A stretch of DNA of 64,000 bases, from contig JAIWNF010000010.1 of the NCBI GenBank assembly GCA_025093555.1, positions 864,853 through 928,852 of the forward strand. The letters run 5' to 3'. This DNA is from Circinella umbellata (taxonomy: Eukaryota > Mucoromycota > Mucoromycetes > Mucorales > Lichtheimiaceae). Position 1 is the first letter of the stretch, and every line of letters starts with the position of its first letter. The notes below the pieces were generated by a model. That model was not told the origin of the DNA, ran no database searches, and saw only the letters and a program-made list of their open reading frames with translations. The translations under genes were made by a program, and so were the position numbers. Positions 13,002-24,735 of the stretch are shown here, in pieces.

Positions 13002-14553
13002 TTTTTTTTAAGTGATAAATGAATGGAAAATCGGAAATATTAATAAATAAATCACAAAAGAAAAAAAAAAGAGAGAGGAAAAAAGATGTGTTTGATGTGA
13101 ATCATATCAAAAATAACATTATATAATAATTCAAAAAAAGAGAGATTTATTCGTGTTACGTGATACTTAATAATAATGATAACTTTTATAAAGAAAATAT
13201 GATTATATAACTATTCCTTTTTCTGTTTTTCCGTTTGCCTTTTTTTTAATATAAAATTGATGGAAGATCAGCATATGAATAAAGGGTGAGAATTTTTATA
13301 TTTCCCCACAATCTTCCTTGTAAATGAATATATCTCCGAATAGTGGTAATAGCATTAAATACCATAGTAACAACTTGTATATAACATGATTCGCACAGTA
13401 CGTATATAGACAACTTGATATCGTGGATTTGCACGATCATAGAACCTTACTTCAGATTCTATAATAATCTATAAATAGTAGTAGTAGTATTATCATAGAT
13501 TGAATGGATTTATCATTAAGTTATATGAGCAGTAATATAATATTCTTGTTGTACCGGGGAAGTTCCCATTTAAACGATTGGAAATCTTTCTTTTGAAGTT
13601 AGTTGTGAAAATAAAATATATGTACTTATTAATCCAAATCGAATGTCGTCTTTGTTTTCTTTTCAACCATTTTCTATGTACATCAACGGCCCACTTGCCG
13701 AAGAAGAAAAAGAGGTAATTTTATTTGTGTTCAAGGAGTGCTGTTAATATTGGCGGGTTCGAAAAAAAAAAAAAAAGAAATGTAACCAAACCATTTTATG
13801 TTTGTCTTAAAAGGGTAATTTGACAGATGTGTTTGACAACAAATTATTATTTAGCAATGATATATCTGTCTTCTCGGGGATATTTATTTTTACTTTCTTT
13901 TCACTTCTTTTTTTCTTTTATATTTATATGAAAGATGTAAAATCATTATGAGTTATTCTTCTCTACAGCATTGTTAGTTACATCTTACTATCATGGATCT
14001 TCTTTTGGAACTAACAACTTACAAACTCTTAATTTTATAATATATATTTTGACAAGACAGGACAAGGGAGTGTGAGGGAATATCTTATATACGTATACAA
14101 TATTAAGATATATTTACTTTGTCTTTTTGATTGATTGATTGATATGATTGTAATATGTTTTTAATAACAAAGTCATAATTACTAGTCCAACTATTTTAAA
14201 AGAAGTACATAGGAACAGAAGAAAGGTGTTGTACTAAAGAGATTATATTTTATTTTTTTTGTTATCAAAGAATATGTGGTAAGTATTTAACTCTATATTT
14301 TGATAAAATCTGAGGTGGCTAATGGTTAAAGTGGTCCATACCTTATTTATACTGAATTAACATAAAAATATATCTAATTTTGGATAAATTTGTGTTATAA
14401 TCACCTCCAGTTCCATCAGCCTCATCCATCTTTTTTTTTTTTTTTTTTGTGCGGGACCTTTTTTTTGTTGTTGTTGTTCTTTTCCGCCACAATATACTAA
14501 TTAATACCAATAAAAACATATTCATACTACATCCACTTTCATACATATATATA
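13002..14553. other. Divergent intergenic region between the GH3 and O-fucosyltransferase genes
   Basis: The two flanking genes point away from each other, so both promoters should lie here. I saw no gene, tRNA or strong repeat; the DNA is AT-rich with short T runs. A T-rich stretch at 14431-14470 lies close upstream of the + strand gene start. Confidence 0.5.
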
Positions 14554-16176
14554 ATGTCACTCAATCCTCGGCGGCGGATCGCATTGATTGCCGCCGGTTG
14601 TATTATTTTTTTCATCCTTTTTTTTTCAAGTCGTCATTCATCCAACACTATTTCATCTTTGCATTCTTCTTCATCACAACGACAACAGCAGCAACAGCAA
14701 TCAGATCAACAATACCATTTAAAACAGCAACAACAACATCCAGATACAACACCATTGCTGGACAATGATGCTATTCCCGTCATCTATCCAAAACCATTTA
14801 CACTTCACCAACCTGAACCTGAAGAAAGGTTTATTACTTATTTACCTCATTCTGGATTTCACAATCAACGTATCGAACTTGAAAACGCACTTTTATTAGC
14901 TTCTTATTTGAATCGTACTTTATTATTACCTCCTGTCTTCCTGGGTAATCCAGCCATGCCTTGGTTACGTTATGATAAAATGTATGAACGTTTATTATTA
15001 CAAACTAAAAGAGGACTTGAACATTGTCCTCAATTAGGACCGGATGAACCTTTACCTTCTGAATGTCTTAATTACTTTCGCTGGACGCAAGTACCCTGGT
15101 CATTCTTTTATGATTTAACAAAAGGAATTCAAGATAATGTACGCATTATTTTTCGACAAGATTTATCAACAGAATGGATTTTAAATACATTACAAGTGCA
15201 CACCAGTGATATTCATTATATGAAAGATATGTCACCTTATGAATTCCGTGTGTATGATAAACCTGATTCCGCTACACCCCTTGCTAAATTTGTGAATCGA
15301 ATTGATTTAGCTACCTTAGAAGCGATTGATAACAAAGTATTACATTTTGGTTCTGTTTTTGGTACTTATCGAGTACTTGCACAAACATTGGAACATGCCG
15401 AATTATTAAGAACGTTCCGATCCGAGATGATTTTCCGAAATCCTATCTTAGCAGAAACGTCAGCACGTGTGGTCCGACAATTAGGAGGCATGGATCAATT
15501 TGTTGGATTACATATTCGTGTAGGTGATGGCTTGTTTAAAGTCAGAGCATCGATTCACGTGGATGATATTTATCATAAATTAGTGGATACATTTACCGAT
15601 TTAACAGTGGATCAAGTAGCTGCTTATGAAGAATATAAACATGATCAAGATCGACAAGAAAATGATGGTTATGAAGTTCGACAATTACGTAAATTTAAAC
15701 CTATCAATGAAGATTTAAATAAACCTATTCAAGTCAATCATCCGCCTGATATTCAAGAAAAATTGGGTCAAGGACCTCCTTTAGGATTAACAAGATCCTG
15801 TGAACCTATTTTACCCATGGATTCAATTAATGAACGATTTCAAAAAACAGTTATTTATATTGCTACAGATGCGCCTTCACCAAGAAGCAATCCATTATTA
15901 CGCAAGATTTTTGCTACGTTTCCATGTGTTTTTGTATTATCAGATTTTTCTGAAGAAATACGTGATTTAAAACGAATTCAAGTGGTAGAAGAAAAAGTCA
16001 AACTTGAATCATATTTAATTCCTATGGTGGATGCTATGATTGCTGCTCAAGGGCATACATTTTATGGTACCTCTGATAGTACATTTAGTAGCTACATTGA
16101 ACGTCAATTACATCCTGTTTATACCAATCGACCTGTAAAAGTGATGGGTATTGGAAATAAAAAGAAAAAAGAATAA
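14554..16176 (+). CDS. O-fucosyltransferase-like type II membrane protein
   Basis: An intronless frame of 540 aa. After a short Arg-rich cytoplasmic tail, residues 9-25 form a signal anchor, then a Ser/Gln-rich stem, which is the layout of Golgi or ER glycosyltransferases. The luminal domain begins with YLPHSGFHNQRIELENALLL and has the later motif LHIRVGDGLFK, both typical of the GDP-fucose protein O-fucosyltransferase-like fold (PF10250-type), where the His-x-Arg segment contacts the nucleotide sugar. The C-terminal part (IYIATDAPSP, then GTSDSTFSSYIERQL) fits the second Rossmann half. The acceptor cannot be read from sequence. The ATG at 14554 was chosen rather than upstream frame extension because it directly precedes the basic tail and membrane anchor. 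Confidence 0.82.
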   Translation: MSLNPRRRIALIAAGCIIFFILFFSSRHSSNTISSLHSSSSQRQQQQQQSDQQYHLKQQQQHPDTTPLLDNDAIPVIYPKPFTLHQPEPEERFITYLPHSGFHNQRIELENALLLASYLNRTLLLPPVFLGNPAMPWLRYDKMYERLLLQTKRGLEHCPQLGPDEPLPSECLNYFRWTQVPWSFFYDLTKGIQDNVRIIFRQDLSTEWILNTLQVHTSDIHYMKDMSPYEFRVYDKPDSATPLAKFVNRIDLATLEAIDNKVLHFGSVFGTYRVLAQTLEHAELLRTFRSEMIFRNPILAETSARVVRQLGGMDQFVGLHIRVGDGLFKVRASIHVDDIYHKLVDTFTDLTVDQVAAYEEYKHDQDRQENDGYEVRQLRKFKPINEDLNKPIQVNHPPDIQEKLGQGPPLGLTRSCEPILPMDSINERFQKTVIYIATDAPSPRSNPLLRKIFATFPCVFVLSDFSEEIRDLKRIQVVEEKVKLESYLIPMVDAMIAAQGHTFYGTSDSTFSSYIERQLHPVYTNRPVKVMGIGNKKKKE

Positions 16177-16604
16177 TGGGATTCTATTTCTCTCTTTCTC
16201 TCTCTCTCTTTCTTTCTTTCACACACACACACACACATTTATATACGCACGAAAAAATATTCTATTCCCTTTTTTCTTTGTTTTTATCGTTATCGTTATC
16301 ATTATTATATCATATATTTATACTTACTTTGTTGTGGATTAGGATTCAATAAAAGAAAATTTTCAAGTAAAAAAAAACTCTATAAAAAGGGAATTACCTG
16401 TGGGAAATATAGTTCAACTATTAATTTCCTTCTTTAGTCATTTTACCTATTTTTTTTAGGGTATAAAAAAAAGATTTGTTTTGCTTTATATCTATTTCTC
16501 TCTCTCGTCTTTAACCCCTCCCCTCCAACCCTCCCTACTCCTTCTTCTTATTCCCGTTCTGGTGATCATTCTAAGAAAACAAAAGCATTCAATATATATT
16601 TTCT
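16177..16604. promoter_or_regulatory. Pyrimidine-rich intergenic region upstream of the LONRF-like gene
   Basis: A CT-repeat and a CA-repeat lie at about 16185-16240 and a C/T-rich block at 16490-16560, shortly before the coding frame. CT-rich leaders are common near fungal transcription starts, so this is a plausible core promoter or 5' UTR. No ATG occurs on the + strand between about 16370 and 16604. Confidence 0.4.
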
Positions 16605-18596
16605 TTGAGGTGGCAAAAAAAAAATAAAAAAAAAATTACATTGTATAACTCTCATCATAAACGATCCCGTGAAGAATGCGACAAAGACGAAGACGACGAA
16701 AAGGATAACGATATATTGCAACGACAACAAGAAAGAAAAAAACAACGATGGGAAGAACAAGATGAAAAGAAAAAAAAAGAATTTGTATCTTCTGAACTTA
16801 TTTTATCATTCAATCAATGTTTATCATGTCAAAATAAATTAATTCGTCCACATACACTTCCTTGTGGTTATACTATTTGTCAATCCTGTTTCAACAACAA
16901 TAGTAACAAACAATGTATTTCACCGCGTTGTCAGCGTATTCATACAACACCTATACAAACCAATGTCACCATGGACAAGATTCTTAATGTCCTGTCACTG
17001 TTACACGATCCACAAAAAAAAGATCTTACAAAAAATATATTACGCATTCAACTTGTTCATTTACTCGAATGTCCGATTTGTTGTTCATGTCTTTATCAAC
17101 CTTGTACTGTACCTTGTGGTCATACATTTTGTCGATCTTGTCTTGTACGTTCATTAGATCATACGCCATCATGTCCTATTTGTCGACAATCTATTAGTTG
17201 GATACCATCCCCTACATTATTATTATCTCAATTAGTAGAATCTTTATTTTCACAACCACAGCAACAAATGGATACTGAATGTCAAATTGATAATGATCAT
17301 AATGATACGAGAGTACCCATATTTATTGGTTCATTAGCATTTCCCCATGTAAAATGTGTTCTTCATATTTATGAACCGAGATATAGATTAATGCTTCGAA
17401 GAATTATGGAATCGCGTCGTCATCGATTTGCCATGTGTTTAACAGTACGAAAACAAACGACAACGACATCATCCTCAATGCCATTTTATGAGTTTGGTAC
17501 CATGTTAGAATTGACACATGTACAAACATTAGAGGATGGTCGATCCATTGTTCAAGCGGTAGGGTCCCATCGATTTCGTGTTTTAAGTTATCACATGGTG
17601 GATGGCTATCCTGTTGGTGAATTAGAACGTATTGATGATATTGATGGTGAACAAGAACAAATTTTGGAACGAGATCAAATTATGTCTGCAACAGCTCAAA
17701 GAATACAACGAGAACGACAAGAATCTTTACATCAACAGCAAAGAATAACAAGTACAGTGAATCCTGCTGCTGCTGCTTCTTCTTCTTCGTTGCCAAATAA
17801 TAATTTACAATTAACGTGTCGTGGTAAAAGTAGTAATACAAATTTCGATCGATCTTCATCACAACTAAAACAACTACAAAGACCCCGAACTCAAATCTTT
17901 GGGGGGATCGGCCGTCAGCAACAACAGCAACAAAGGTCATGGGCCGCTCAAGCTCATCCACAAACAACACAAATGTCTCGTTCCCCTTGGTTACAAATGC
18001 ATCTTCGAGGACTTTCACCTGCTCAAGCAAAAATAGGATCAACACAATTTCAAACTCCCATAGTATCACAACAGCAACAGCAACAGCAACAACAATCTCT
18101 AACTTTTCATAATAGTAATAATAACCTAACGACGTCGGCGACAACAATGGATACAAATAATCGATACGAAGAAATATCAACAGATGATTTGATACAACAG
18201 ATTGAAGTATTTATTACATTATTACAAACATGTTCAAATTCGAATAGTAACAATAACAGTAGTGCTAGCAGTATCAATGGAGGAACAAGTAGAAATAATA
18301 TAGATCAAATGGCACAATTTTTAAATGCCTTTGGTAATCCACCACCTATTCAAGGGCCCAGAAGAAATCGAATTATATTTACATGGTGGGTAGCTAATAT
18401 GATGCCTTTAAATCATGAAGAAAAAGCAAAACTATTAGCTATACGAATATTTCGTGAACGCGTTTTATTATTAATTCAATGGGTAGATCGATTAAAAGAT
18501 CAATGGTCTTTTTGGTTTACTGGATTAAATAATAATAATCATAGTCAAGATTCTTCTTCTTTTTCCAATAATAATAACTCATGTTCTATCTCCTAA
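16605..18596 (+). CDS. RING-RING-LON-domain protein (LONRF-like E3 ligase); true start unresolved
   Basis: About 660 codons are open without introns. The order is a Lys/Glu/Asp-rich basic N terminus, a RING-like Cys cluster (CLSCQNKLIRPHTLPCGYTIC), a second complete C3HC4 RING (CPICCSCLYQPCTVPCGHTFC to CPICRQ), then a LON substrate-binding domain (PIFIGSLAFPHVKCVLHIYEPRY). This is the architecture of LONRF proteins, predicted ubiquitin ligases without the Lon protease part. A Gln/Asn/Ser-rich linker and a C-terminal helical part (MPLNHEEKAKLLAIRIFRERVLLLIQW) follow. The oddity is the start: the frame opens at a TTG, and the first in-frame ATG (16971) lies after the first RING. A short upstream exon, a non-AUG start or a homopolymer error at 16615-16635 could explain this. 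Confidence 0.85.
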   Translation: MRWQKKNKKKITLYNSHHKRSREECDKDEDDEKDNDILQRQQERKKQRWEEQDEKKKKEFVSSELILSFNQCLSCQNKLIRPHTLPCGYTICQSCFNNNSNKQCISPRCQRIHTTPIQTNVTMDKILNVLSLLHDPQKKDLTKNILRIQLVHLLECPICCSCLYQPCTVPCGHTFCRSCLVRSLDHTPSCPICRQSISWIPSPTLLLSQLVESLFSQPQQQMDTECQIDNDHNDTRVPIFIGSLAFPHVKCVLHIYEPRYRLMLRRIMESRRHRFAMCLTVRKQTTTTSSSMPFYEFGTMLELTHVQTLEDGRSIVQAVGSHRFRVLSYHMVDGYPVGELERIDDIDGEQEQILERDQIMSATAQRIQRERQESLHQQQRITSTVNPAAAASSSSLPNNNLQLTCRGKSSNTNFDRSSSQLKQLQRPRTQIFGGIGRQQQQQQRSWAAQAHPQTTQMSRSPWLQMHLRGLSPAQAKIGSTQFQTPIVSQQQQQQQQQSLTFHNSNNNLTTSATTMDTNNRYEEISTDDLIQQIEVFITLLQTCSNSNSNNNSSASSINGGTSRNNIDQMAQFLNAFGNPPPIQGPRRNRIIFTWWVANMMPLNHEEKAKLLAIRIFRERVLLLIQWVDRLKDQWSFWFTGLNNNNHSQDSSSFSNNNNSCSIS

Positions 18597-19193
18597 TTCT
18601 CATACATATATAAAAGAGAGAGAGAGAGAGAGAGAGAAAATATACACATACACACACATATATACATCATCATACATAACTTTGAAACTAAAAGTAGAAT
18701 AATAAACAAACAAATAAATAAATAAAACTTGTATACATAATATATATAAACATGTTTATTTATATTTCTATTATCATAAGTTTTTATACACATAAATTAA
18801 ATACAAGTTAATTGAAACTGCAGAAAGGGAGAGAGAGAGAGAGAGAGAGAGATGTTTTTTTTCGGGGGGAAGTTGGTTAGGGGGGGAAAAAGAGTGTATG
18901 TAAAAATAAAATATCTTCTATAATCTGTTCTTTCTGTGCAACCGATTTTTTTTTAGAATGATAAATGCATGATTGGCAGGTTTATTTGTAAACTGGAAAC
19001 TTTATACATTTGGTTGAATGGATTTGTTACCCTTTTTTTGTTATCTCCTTAATATTAGTAATCATAATCTTTGGATGCTCTTTTTTTTCTTTTCTAATAA
19101 AGAAAAACAATGTATGTATACGTCATTTTTTTTTCTAAAAAAAAGGAGACATTGTGGTAGATTGTGCAAAATAATAAAAAAGAGCGGGGGTGT

Positions 19194-19234
<41 letters not shown>

Positions 19235-19421
19235 AAGTAATTTGCGTTTGTGAATGAAGGTGCACAAACAGCCATTTATATACATATATGGTTTAGTGAT
19301 AATATTATGAATGATGAGTGAAAAATCTAAAATAATATGGTAGATGAATTGCAGGTATTAGGTTATATTAGAGAATGATATATTTTTTTTTCTGTGGCCA
19401 ATTGTATAATAAAAAGACGGT
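18597..19421. other. Convergent 3' intergenic region with several (GA)n microsatellites
   Basis: GA/AG dinucleotide runs occur at about 18613-18640, 18826-18853 and 19193-19231. Open frames here are translations of the repeats. The LONRF-like gene (+) and the zinc-finger gene (-) converge on this region, so it holds both 3' ends. Confidence 0.6.
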
Positions 19422-21042
19422 TTACGCCCAATCCATTGGTATGGGTGATCCCCTGATTTCTTCCGCAGATGGTTGTCTTTTATGAGTATTATTATCATGT
19501 TGATCACTATGTTTATTATTACTATTAGTATCCATAACTAAGGATCGTAGTAATCGATTCTAACCAAAATTTAAGAACGATCGTTAGAAATAATCCTAGA
19601 TTATTTTAGGTCAGGTTTTTTTCTTTACTCATTCTCAATACTTACTTCGACTTGTAAATCATGAATTTGACGCTTCAACTGATCTGCTTCTGTTTTATAA
19701 TCTAATGGACTATGAATGGTTGTGGAAGGAGGTGATAGTGATAATGAAGAAGGGGATGGAATATTTAATAATGGTTTTTGTTGTGATGAAGAAGACAAAG
19801 AGGATGGACTTGTGGAGGATGGAAATAAAGAATCAAATGAAGAAAATAAAATAGGTGGTAATAACGGAGTCCGTTTTTGTCGTTCTTCTTCAAGATAAGG
19901 TAAAGTAGGTGCGGAGGATCGACGAGATTCATTGGTTTCTTCTGGGTTGTTATCTTCTGATTGTTTTTGGACAAGAACTACAGAGGATGATTTTTCTTTG
20001 TTATTTTGCTGTTGTTGAATATTCAACTTTTTCGATCGATCACAACCAATTTCCGCTTTAAGATGACGATTCAGGGCATCAAGTCGTGAAAACGATCGAT
20101 CGCAATTTGTACATACATAAGGTCGTTCGCCTGTATGTAATTTTTGATGACGTTTCAAATCATGTAATCGACGAAATTCGCGTGTACATGTACCACACTT
20201 GAAAAATAAAATAAATAAATTCCCAACTTGTTAATTCTTTTTTTTTTTTCTTTTTTTTTTGAAAATGAAAAATAATACAAGTGGAGGGATGTGGTCTTTT
20301 GATTTTTAATTACCTTGTAGGGCCTCACAAGAGAATGTGTGGCTGAATGTGATTTTAAGTTATGCGACCGGCTAAATGTTTGACCACATTCATTGCACTG
20401 AAATGGTTTATGCTGTCGTTGCGTAGTAGCATTATCATTCTTATTTGATGTTGGCGTAGTTGGTGGCGCATTTGTGACAGAATGTGTTGATGTTGGTGAT
20501 AATGAATTTCTGGCAGTACTTGGAATGTTGTTTTCTTGTTTTGCTAATGGGAATGAAATATAGGAAGAACCACCACGTCCAACATAGGTTGTTCGTTCCT
20601 TTTTATTATATGGAAATCCTGGTTTCGTTACCGTTGTAGTTTTATCATTATTATTACTACTACTACTACTACTACTGCTAGTAGTAGTATTGTTAGATTG
20701 TTTTAGTAATGAGGAGGATGCCGCTGTCATGGCAGTCCTTTCTGAAGTGGTAGTAGGGGAATAAAAAGAAGAAAATTGATGTTGATGATAACTAGTGGCA
20801 GTTGTAGCCATGTTTTTATTAATTTGATAAGAAGAAAAAGATGCAATGTTTTTTGTAAATTTTTGTTCGTTTCCATCTCCTTTTATTTTAGACAAATTAT
20901 CTTTATCACAGCCCCATTGTATTGTTGTACTGCAATTATCATCAACGTGGCGTTGTTGTTGTTGTTGTTGTTGTTGATCAATATGGTCGTGCATTTGTAA
21001 CGTTGCTATTCTGTTAATAGAAATTTTGTTGAAGGATGACAT
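19422..21042 (-). CDS. C2H2 zinc-finger transcription factor with three fingers
   Basis: Three exons (20314-21042, 19646-20197, 19422-19559) give 472 aa. A long low-complexity N terminus (Gln, Ser and Asn runs) is followed at about residue 215 by finger 1 (CNECGQTFSRSHNLKSHSATH). Finger 2 (CGTCTREFRRLHDLKRHQKLH) spans the first intron, so its first Cys opens exon 2. Finger 3 (CTNCDRSFSRLDALNRHLKAE) ends in a Cys-type position. The linker TGERPY between fingers 2 and 3 is canonical for DNA binding. Near the C terminus a heptad segment (ADQLKRQIHDLQVEVENRLL) crosses the second intron and may form a coiled coil. It is probably a sequence-specific nuclear regulator; targets cannot be inferred. 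Confidence 0.9.
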
Positions 21043-24000
21043 GATTAATTAAAAAAAAACGGAACTAGAGACGGGGCTGATGCAATTAATAAAAAAGGCT
21101 CGTTGGTTGTTCTGAGGTAAGAAAAAAATCGTTTTTGTTATATATTAATGTAGAATAAAGTATTAATAAACAAGAAAAGAGGAATAAAATAGTGAAGTTG
21201 ATAGTTCTCAAAGAGGTATTTTTCTTTCTTCGTGTTTGGATTTGTAATTCATATATATGCAGTAAAATAGATAAAAATACGTGAGATGAGCCACGTCGCG
21301 GCGTAACAATAAAAAAAATTGTGCACTACGTGGCTGTGTACAATAATAGTTTAATACATGTGCTGTGTACATGTAAGGAAAGGTAAGGGGCTTGGCAAAA
21401 AAAAAACAAGAGAAAAACCGATACCAAGAATAGAAAAGCAGAAGGGCTTGTTATTGGTTAGCCACGAGACTTTCGTGAAGAAAAATGGCATTGCGTTTAT
21501 GCGAGAGAAGCCCATTATTTGCATAAATATAAAAGTGTTTTATTTTATATGATGTGTATGCCACCGATACTTCATAATATTTAGTAGATATAGGTATAAA
21601 TTTCCCTATATCAATATATACATTGAACCATGTGATAACATAAGACAACAATAATTAATCCAACTTTTAATTCTTCTTCCAATAGCATAGAGTTTCATAG
21701 ATAGTTGAAAAAAAATGTAGAGAAGACGTTTTTTTTCTTTGGTACACTGGATAAACGTGTGGCATCCTTTATTTATTTTTATTCAGGGCTTATTATAAAC
21801 AACATTATAAAAATGACAGGAAAAAAAAGCAAGGTAGATTATTAGATTATTTTAGTGCATAAACAGAAAGTCTTTCCCATCATATATAAATTTAATTATA
21901 GTAATAATAAGCTTCTGGACCTCTTCTTCTGATTATCTATTAAAGTTTTACTATCTATAAGTATAAGTCTATTTTACTAGGTTATATTCCGAAAGTGTGG
22001 GAAGAAATGAAGAAAAGGTTTGGTTATTCAAAATTTGTCCTTCCTTTATGCAACTTTATCGTAAATGGAAAAAAAAATTGGCTTAACGTTGATGACAAGC
22101 AAAACATTCGCCATTAAGATTTTTTTTTTTACTTTTTCTTATTTCTAACATGTCTGTTTTTATCATCTGGTTTTTACATCTCTCGCGAAGAACACCAGAT
22201 ATATATATAATCCAAATAAAGTCTAGTATCATTTGTTTTTGTAACAAAAAAAAAACACAAGAATGGAAAAATGGAGCATATACATTCCAAAACACGGCAA
22301 TGTCCTTGATTAATATAATAATCGATCATGGCTTTGTATATGTGGCACCACCTACAATTGTATCGTGACCTTATGACTAACACGATCAAAATAAAAATTT
22401 AAGTTCATCAGGCTTTTGGAATTGTAAAATGTATATGAATTATGTTCCTATTTTTGTGCGTTTTATTTACATAAATTCAAAGCATAAACGGAGGAAGACA
22501 AGGGGACATAGAGAAGATACCATATTTGTTTTGTAATGATACTCTCTCTCACTATTAATCAATGTGAAATTACATCAGTAGACTACGTAACTCTATATAT
22601 ATTTTTGTTAATTATAATATTTGAGTTTTTTCTTCGGAAGGTTCTGCAAGAGTGAAATAATCAAACTTGGCGATAAAAATTTTACTTGTCATTTAAAAAT
22701 TATACGAAACATAGAGGTTTTGATCGAGCATTAAATGCCATTATTTAAAAAAGTCAAGATTATTAAAAGGATCCTTTTCAGAGAAACCGAATTGTTTGAC
22801 TTATTTCAAAGTACAAAACTAAATCTTCTTCACTCGTAAAAAAAGGCATTGTAAGTCCCAGAAATAAGAAGGTTAGGTGAGGAATAAGAAGATTGTTTAA
22901 TTAATTTTTAGCTTATTGATATATGTATAGTTTTATTTAGTATGATGATCCTGCTTCAAAAAAACCAGTTAATGTATATATATATGTACGCAGTAGGTTC
23001 AGAACAAAGTTTCATTATACATATGTTTTATTGAACCTGTGTTCCATTTAACTAGATATATTAATTGACTTGCTCTATATTCTGTTACTAGTAGCAATAA
23101 TGAGCAGTGTTTAATAGTAGTGTAACTAGGAAGAAGCTAGTTTCAATATGTTTCTATGCCAGTAGACATAAATATATGGTAACTCAAGAAACTTTGTTTC
23201 TGCTACTCAAGCTTTTGATGGTCTAGTTTTTTTTTAGCATCTTAAAAATATCTGTGTCTTGGGTGTTTCTATAAGAAAGCAAAACTTCAATAAAATATAA
23301 CACCCATATAAACTTTTAAAGCCAACAATCACATCATGATTCTCTGTATAATCCCATTCTATCTTCTTTAGTCAAAGTAGTAATTTTTTTATGACATTAT
23401 ACATTATACATTATACAAAATCCAAGAATAAGTTATATGTAGCTAAAGTTTGCTTTGCTCCTGATTTTCTTATATTCATTGTGTAGTGTGTGTAACATTT
23501 AACAAACGAGCAAAAAAAAAAAACTGTAATTATGATAGGACAAGGACTAAATAGAATCGGGTAAAAAATATTGTAACAAAATTCAATATTTCCTTTTCCC
23601 TATTAGCCTATAATAATAATCTAATATGCTGTATAACAGGTTTAATACATAAACTGAAGAAAATTAGCAAATTACTCGCACCAACAAAAACAATAATAAA
23701 TTCTCTTTTTTATAATGAAGCATGAAGTTAAAAAAAAAAAAGAAAGAAAGAATCTATTTTAACACATTCCGAAACGAAACCGATGCTATTTTAGATACTT
23801 GTAATGTAATAATAATGAGTTCTGGCTCGACCTGTTAATAGTTATCATAGAAACCCGTTTCACCTCTCTATTGTCACAAGTTAGATTTTATATATATAGC
23901 ATACCATGGTATTGGGAGCCCAGAACAACAACAAAAAAAATTATTAATGGAAATGATAAACTTTTTTTTTTGTTTTGCACAACAATAACAATTAATCTAT

Positions 24001-24352
24001 ATTTTTATATGGCAAGAACTATAATTACATATAGAATTTGGGGGGTGGGGTTATTTTATTTTATTTTTGAAATGCTCATCATTTTATGTAAATGGCTGTA
24101 ATACTGTATTTAAAGTGGCTCGGAATTTTGTTTGATAAAAGTGATATGATTTATTGAGGGATGATTCTTTGAGGCAAAGTGTTAATAACCTTCTATTTGA
24201 TATGTTGTTAAATATAGTGTAATCCCAAATTAAGATTACACATAAAAACCGGGGCATAGCGGAGGAAAATGATTGTAACCGGCACTCTAAAATTTTCTAT
24301 TTTTTTTTCTGCTTCTTTGTTAAATCCAAAAAGGAACTTGCTTTCTCCCCTC
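21043..24352. other. Gene-poor AT-rich DNA
   Basis: No frame in this 3.3 kb has a recognisable domain; the frames at 22083-22389 overlap on both strands and are probably chance. It includes the presumed promoter of the zinc-finger gene close to 21043. No tRNA-like cloverleaf or TIR pair was noticed. Confidence 0.45.
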
Positions 24353-24638
24353 ATTAGTGTCGATCTTTTCCCTCCCTGCTTAAGAAAACTTATTATTAGT
24401 CTCAATTATTTTATTTTTAATAAATAATTCTTATATATTTATTATATTATATATGTAAAGTTATAAACATATTTTATCTATAGTTAAAATAAGTTTTATG
24501 TTTGTTCTATTATTTTTTTTAGATGAGAAGATTGGGAATCAAAAGATTTTCAAGTTGAAATATGCATTGTGTAACATTAAGCTAATCCTGCTATTTTTAT
24601 GCCATGAGCTCATTTGCTATTTTTACCAAGAAAAAAAA

Positions 24639-24680
<42 letters not shown>

Positions 24681-24735
24681 TCCAATTCATTTCGAATAAT
24701 AAAGAGTCTTTTTTTATATACATAACACTCATATA
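24353..24735. repeat. Dispersed repeat, copy 1 (with GA expansion)
   Basis: This block matches 26804-27150 in the same orientation, from TTAGTGTCGATC to the AATAATAAAGA(A/G)TC segment. The most conserved part is GCATTGTGTAACATTAAGC to CATTTGCTATTTTTACCA. Copy 1 differs by a (GA)n run at 24642-24678 that is absent in copy 2. No coding potential; possibly a MITE or LTR fragment. Confidence 0.75.

Noticed and set aside
14310..14345. Possible tRNA-like stretch (GGTGGCTAATGGTTAAAGTGG)
   Set aside because: Only a D-arm-like sequence; no T-arm GTTCGA or acceptor pairing was found nearby.
17680..18180. Minus-strand frame of 166 codons in the LONRF-like gene
   Set aside because: Antisense shadow produced by CAA/CAG-rich (Gln) codons of the real gene.
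19018..19285. Ser/Leu or Arg/Glu repeat frames
   Set aside because: Pure translations of the (GA)n microsatellite.
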